From: an uncultured Pelagibacteraceae bacterium
GTDB taxonomy: Bacteria > Pseudomonadota > Alphaproteobacteria > Pelagibacterales > Pelagibacteraceae
Direction of reading: 5' to 3'
DNA: 32,654 bases
Assembly (NCBI GenBank): GCA_902628635.1
Contig: CACONQ010000007.1
Coordinates: 1-32,654, forward strand
The notes under the pieces were generated by a model. It was not told the DNA's origin, did no database searches, and saw only the letters and a program-made list of their open reading frames with translations. Made by a program: the position numbers and the translations under genes. This document shows, piece after piece, positions 30,332-32,654 of this stretch (within the stretch, counting starts at the first letter, position 1; each line of letters begins with the position of its first letter).

Positions 30332-32331
30332 ATTTTCTCTTTTATTGCTTTAATTATGTCTGTCGAATTTAGTTTAAAGTGATCATAGATATCTTTGTAG
30401 GGAGCACTTTTACCAAAATCATTAATACCAAAATTCATTCCATTAGAACCTGTATATTTTTTCCAAAATTCAGTTTCAGAAGCTTCTATAGAGACCAAAA
30501 GTTCTGTTCCAGAGAAAATTTCTTTTTTGTAGATCTCATCTTGTTTGTCAAATAATTCCTGACAAGGAATTGATATAACTTTTGAATAAATATTTTCTGT
30601 GGCTAATTTATGGCTAACTTCGCAAGCTAAACTAGTCTCAGAACCGCTTGAAAGTAATATTACTTTTATATTTTCTCCCGTTCTCATTATTTCATATGCT
30701 CCTTTAGAGCACTTATTAATTTTACTATATTCTTTCCTTAAAGGATTTATCTTTTGTCTAGATAGTGCAATTACACTTGGTGACTCAGTACTTTCCAGTG
30801 CTAATTGCCAACACTCAAAAGTTTCAATTGTATCTGCAGGTCTAAAAACATTTAAATTAGGAATTGATCTTAAACTAGCTAACTGCTCAATTGGTTGATG
30901 TGTTGGACCGTCTTCACCAAGTCCAATCGAGTCATGAGTGAAAATATAAATCACTCTTTGTTTCATCATTGCAGCTAATCTAATTGAGGGTTTACAATAA
31001 TCACTGAAAATTAAAAATGTTCCACCATAAGGTATTAAACCACTATGCAAAGACAAACCATTCATAATACCACACATAGCGTGTTCTCTTACTCCATAAT
31101 GAATATAATTTCCTTTAAAATTTCCTGGTTTAATTATTTCATGTTTTTTAGTTTTAGTGTTATTTGAACCAGCCAAATCAGCTGACCCCCCAATTAAGTT
31201 TGGCAAAGTTGAAACTAATTCTAAAAACATTTCAGATGATTTTCTTGTTGCAATAGGATCTAAATTTTTGAGATAGCTTTTTATTGCTTTTTCAATTGAT
31301 TGATTAATCTGATCCTTATGATTTTTGAAACCAGAAGGGTAATTATTTTTAAAATGTCTTTTTATTGACCATCCCAACCAACCAAACTTTTTTATTTCCT
31401 TTTGATATTTAGTTTCATCTTTTTCAGCTTTTGCAGATGCTTTATCGCCAATTTCTTTCCACAATTTTCTGATTTCACTTGGAATTTCAAAAGGTTTATA
31501 ATTCCAATTTAATTTTTTTCTAACCAAGTTAATTTCTTCTTCACCTAGTGGACTTCCGTGAGAAGATGCCTTTCCACCTTTGTTTGGAGAGCCATAACCA
31601 ATTGTTGTTTTACATGAAATAGCAAAAGGTTTTTTTGCTTTTTGAGCTTTTTTAAGCGCTTTAAAAATTTGTTTTTCATCATGTCCATTTATATTTAGAT
31701 AATCCCAACCATAACTCTCAAACCTTTTTTTTGTATTATCAGATACTGCTAAATTAGTTGGCCCATCAATTGATATTGAATTATTATCAAATAATAAAAT
31801 AAGATTTTTTAATTTAAGGTGACCTGCAAAACTTAATGCTTCATGGCTTATTCCTTCCATCAAACATCCATCCCCAGCTAAAACATAAGTCTTATGATTT
31901 ATAATTTTTTTACCTACCTTATTTTTTAAAATTTCTTCTGCTAGTGCAAAACCAACTGCATTTGCTATGCCTTGACCTAGTGGGCCAGTTGTAGTTTCAA
32001 TTCCAGATCCTGGGTGATATTCAGGATGTCCTGCACAAATGGAGTCTAATTGTCTAAAATTTTTTATATCCTCTAAAGAAACACTTTTGTAGCCTGTAAG
32101 ATAAAGAAGTGAATAAAGAAGCATGGATCCGTGTCCAGCCGATAAAACAAATCTATCTCTATTCAACCAATCTGGTTTTTTTGGATTAAATTTTAAAAAA
32201 TATTTAAATAGAACTGTCACAACATCAGCCATTCCCATTGGCATTCCTGGATGACCAGAATTTGCTTTTTGTACAGCATCCATTGACAAAAACCTGATGC
32301 TATTTGCTAATTCTCTGTGTTGTTTGCTCAA
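30328..32331 (-). CDS. tkt: Transketolase
   Basis: The 667-residue thiamine-diphosphate enzyme exchanges two-carbon units in the pentose-phosphate pathway. Landmarks are [14 protein letters not shown] at the start, [22 protein letters not shown], the ThDP motif [20 protein letters not shown]...NN, the active-site Glu in [15 protein letters not shown], and [19 protein letters not shown]. The length is normal for the family (about 660-670). The start is a TTG at 32331 ([19 protein letters not shown]), with an AGGA ribosome-binding sequence about six bases before it and no better ATG nearby. It begins the long minus-strand gene run, and a coiled-coil gene diverges from it. Confidence 0.95.
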   Translation of the reverse strand: MSKQHRELANSIRFLSMDAVQKANSGHPGMPMGMADVVTVLFKYFLKFNPKKPDWLNRDRFVLSAGHGSMLLYSLLYLTGYKSVSLEDIKNFRQLDSICAGHPEYHPGSGIETTTGPLGQGIANAVGFALAEEILKNKVGKKIINHKTYVLAGDGCLMEGISHEALSFAGHLKLKNLILLFDNNSISIDGPTNLAVSDNTKKRFESYGWDYLNINGHDEKQIFKALKKAQKAKKPFAISCKTTIGYGSPNKGGKASSHGSPLGEEEINLVRKKLNWNYKPFEIPSEIRKLWKEIGDKASAKAEKDETKYQKEIKKFGWLGWSIKRHFKNNYPSGFKNHKDQINQSIEKAIKSYLKNLDPIATRKSSEMFLELVSTLPNLIGGSADLAGSNNTKTKKHEIIKPGNFKGNYIHYGVREHAMCGIMNGLSLHSGLIPYGGTFLIFSDYCKPSIRLAAMMKQRVIYIFTHDSIGLGEDGPTHQPIEQLASLRSIPNLNVFRPADTIETFECWQLALESTESPSVIALSRQKINPLRKEYSKINKCSKGAYEIMRTGENIKVILLSSGSETSLACEVSHKLATENIYSKVISIPCQELFDKQDEIYKKEIFSGTELLVSIEASETEFWKKYTGSNGMNFGINDFGKSAPYKDIYDHFKLNSTDIIKAIKEKI

Positions 32332-32385
32332 AAATTATCCTATCTAGACTAAGAAGACTCAATTTAATAATATAAATATATATAT
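32332..32385. promoter_or_regulatory. Divergent promoter spacer, tkt and coiled-coil gene
   Basis: The 54-base spacer holds an alternating T-A stretch (about 32366-32387) that gives several possible -10 boxes on either strand. On the minus strand, AGGA (about 32338-32341) serves tkt. It is the most likely promoter site for the ten-gene minus-strand run, but no -35 box can be picked with confidence. Confidence 0.4.
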
Positions 32386-32654
32386 ATGAAAACTTTTAAT
32401 GAAAAAGAAGAAAAACTTAATTCTTCACTTCAGAAGTTAAAAAAATTAAAATTTGAAAATCCACAATTAACAGAACAAACTAAAAATTTAAAAGCACAAA
32501 AAAATCAATTAGAAATTGAAAAAAGGGATATAGAGGAGAAGTATCGAGTTCTTCTCACCGAACATGAGACTTTAAGGAAAAAAATAAAAGATGAAAAACT
32601 CTCACAAAGACATAAAGAATTAAAATTTAACGAAAAAATAGATGAATTAAATCA
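32386..32654 (+). CDS. Coiled-coil protein, 3' end outside the window (possibly DUF4164-like)
   Basis: The frame is open from the ATG at 32386 to the right edge, giving 89 codons. It begins MKTFNEKEEKLNSSLQKLKK. The residues are almost all Lys, Glu, Leu, Gln and Asn in a heptad-like spacing (KLKKLKFEN, LKAQKNQLEIEKRDIEEKY, LRKKIKDEKL, FNEKIDELN), so a long coiled coil is expected. In alphaproteobacteria, as I remember, a short coiled-coil protein (DUF4164) and the division factor ZapA often stand divergent from tkt. The match here is by position and composition only. The C-terminus is not seen, so length and function remain open. Confidence 0.7.
   Translation, partial: MKTFNEKEEKLNSSLQKLKKLKFENPQLTEQTKNLKAQKNQLEIEKRDIEEKYRVLLTEHETLRKKIKDEKLSQRHKELKFNEKIDELN

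Overview
The window looks like a piece of a streamlined marine alphaproteobacterium of the SAR11 clade (Pelagibacterales). The grounds are very high A+T by eye, lysine/isoleucine/asparagine-rich proteins, spacers of 0-100 bases, alphaproteobacterial forms of L36, L31 and TrcR (DUF1013), a three-gene pnt locus preceded by a tiny aa3-oxidase subunit IV gene, and an orphan 5S rRNA gene next to a large polysaccharide island. From memory, SAR11 genomes carry such an island (HVR2) between the 23S and 5S genes. No 16S or 23S gene is in the window, so the exact placement is inference.

Bases 1-18000 are the polysaccharide island: small blocks of genes on alternating strands for nucleotide-sugar synthesis and glycan assembly. 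There is a dTDP-3-amino-sugar set (FdtA-like isomerase, RmlC-like epimerase, FdtB-like aminotransferase), a probable UDP-glucuronate 4-epimerase, a sugar C-methyltransferase, a GDP-fucose pair (gmd, fcl), a diverged second gmd-like gene, and three unassigned SDR epimerases. There are also several GT2 and GT4 glycosyltransferases, a WecA/MraY-type initiating sugar-phosphate transferase, a DPM1-like polyprenyl-phosphate sugar synthase and a large multispanning membrane protein. No Wzx flippase or ABC exporter is recognised here.

At 18036-18153 lies the lone 5S rRNA gene. A terminator-like hairpin ends the upstream sugar operon, and a promoter-like sequence sits at the right distance to start transcription at the mature 5S end. 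A convergent GT2 gene (18152-18928) has its stop codon in the last bases of the 5S gene.

Bases 19015-24034 form a tightly packed plus-strand run: rpmJ, aa3 oxidase subunit IV, pntAA-pntAB-pntB (proton-translocating transhydrogenase), a small transaldolase, and a GT-C-like membrane protein.

Bases 32331-24044 form a long minus-strand run with overlapping or near-overlapping genes: tkt, gap, pgk, fba (class I), thiE, efp, suhB, rpmE, trcR, rpsU and an initiator tRNA-fMet. It joins central carbon metabolism with translation factors. Several genes need non-ATG starts: TTG for tkt, the transaldolase and probably thiE, and perhaps ATT for rpsU. Divergent from tkt, a coiled-coil ORF runs off the right edge. 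No gene-free stretch exceeds about 130 bases. No CRISPR array, insertion sequence, integrase or prophage gene was seen.
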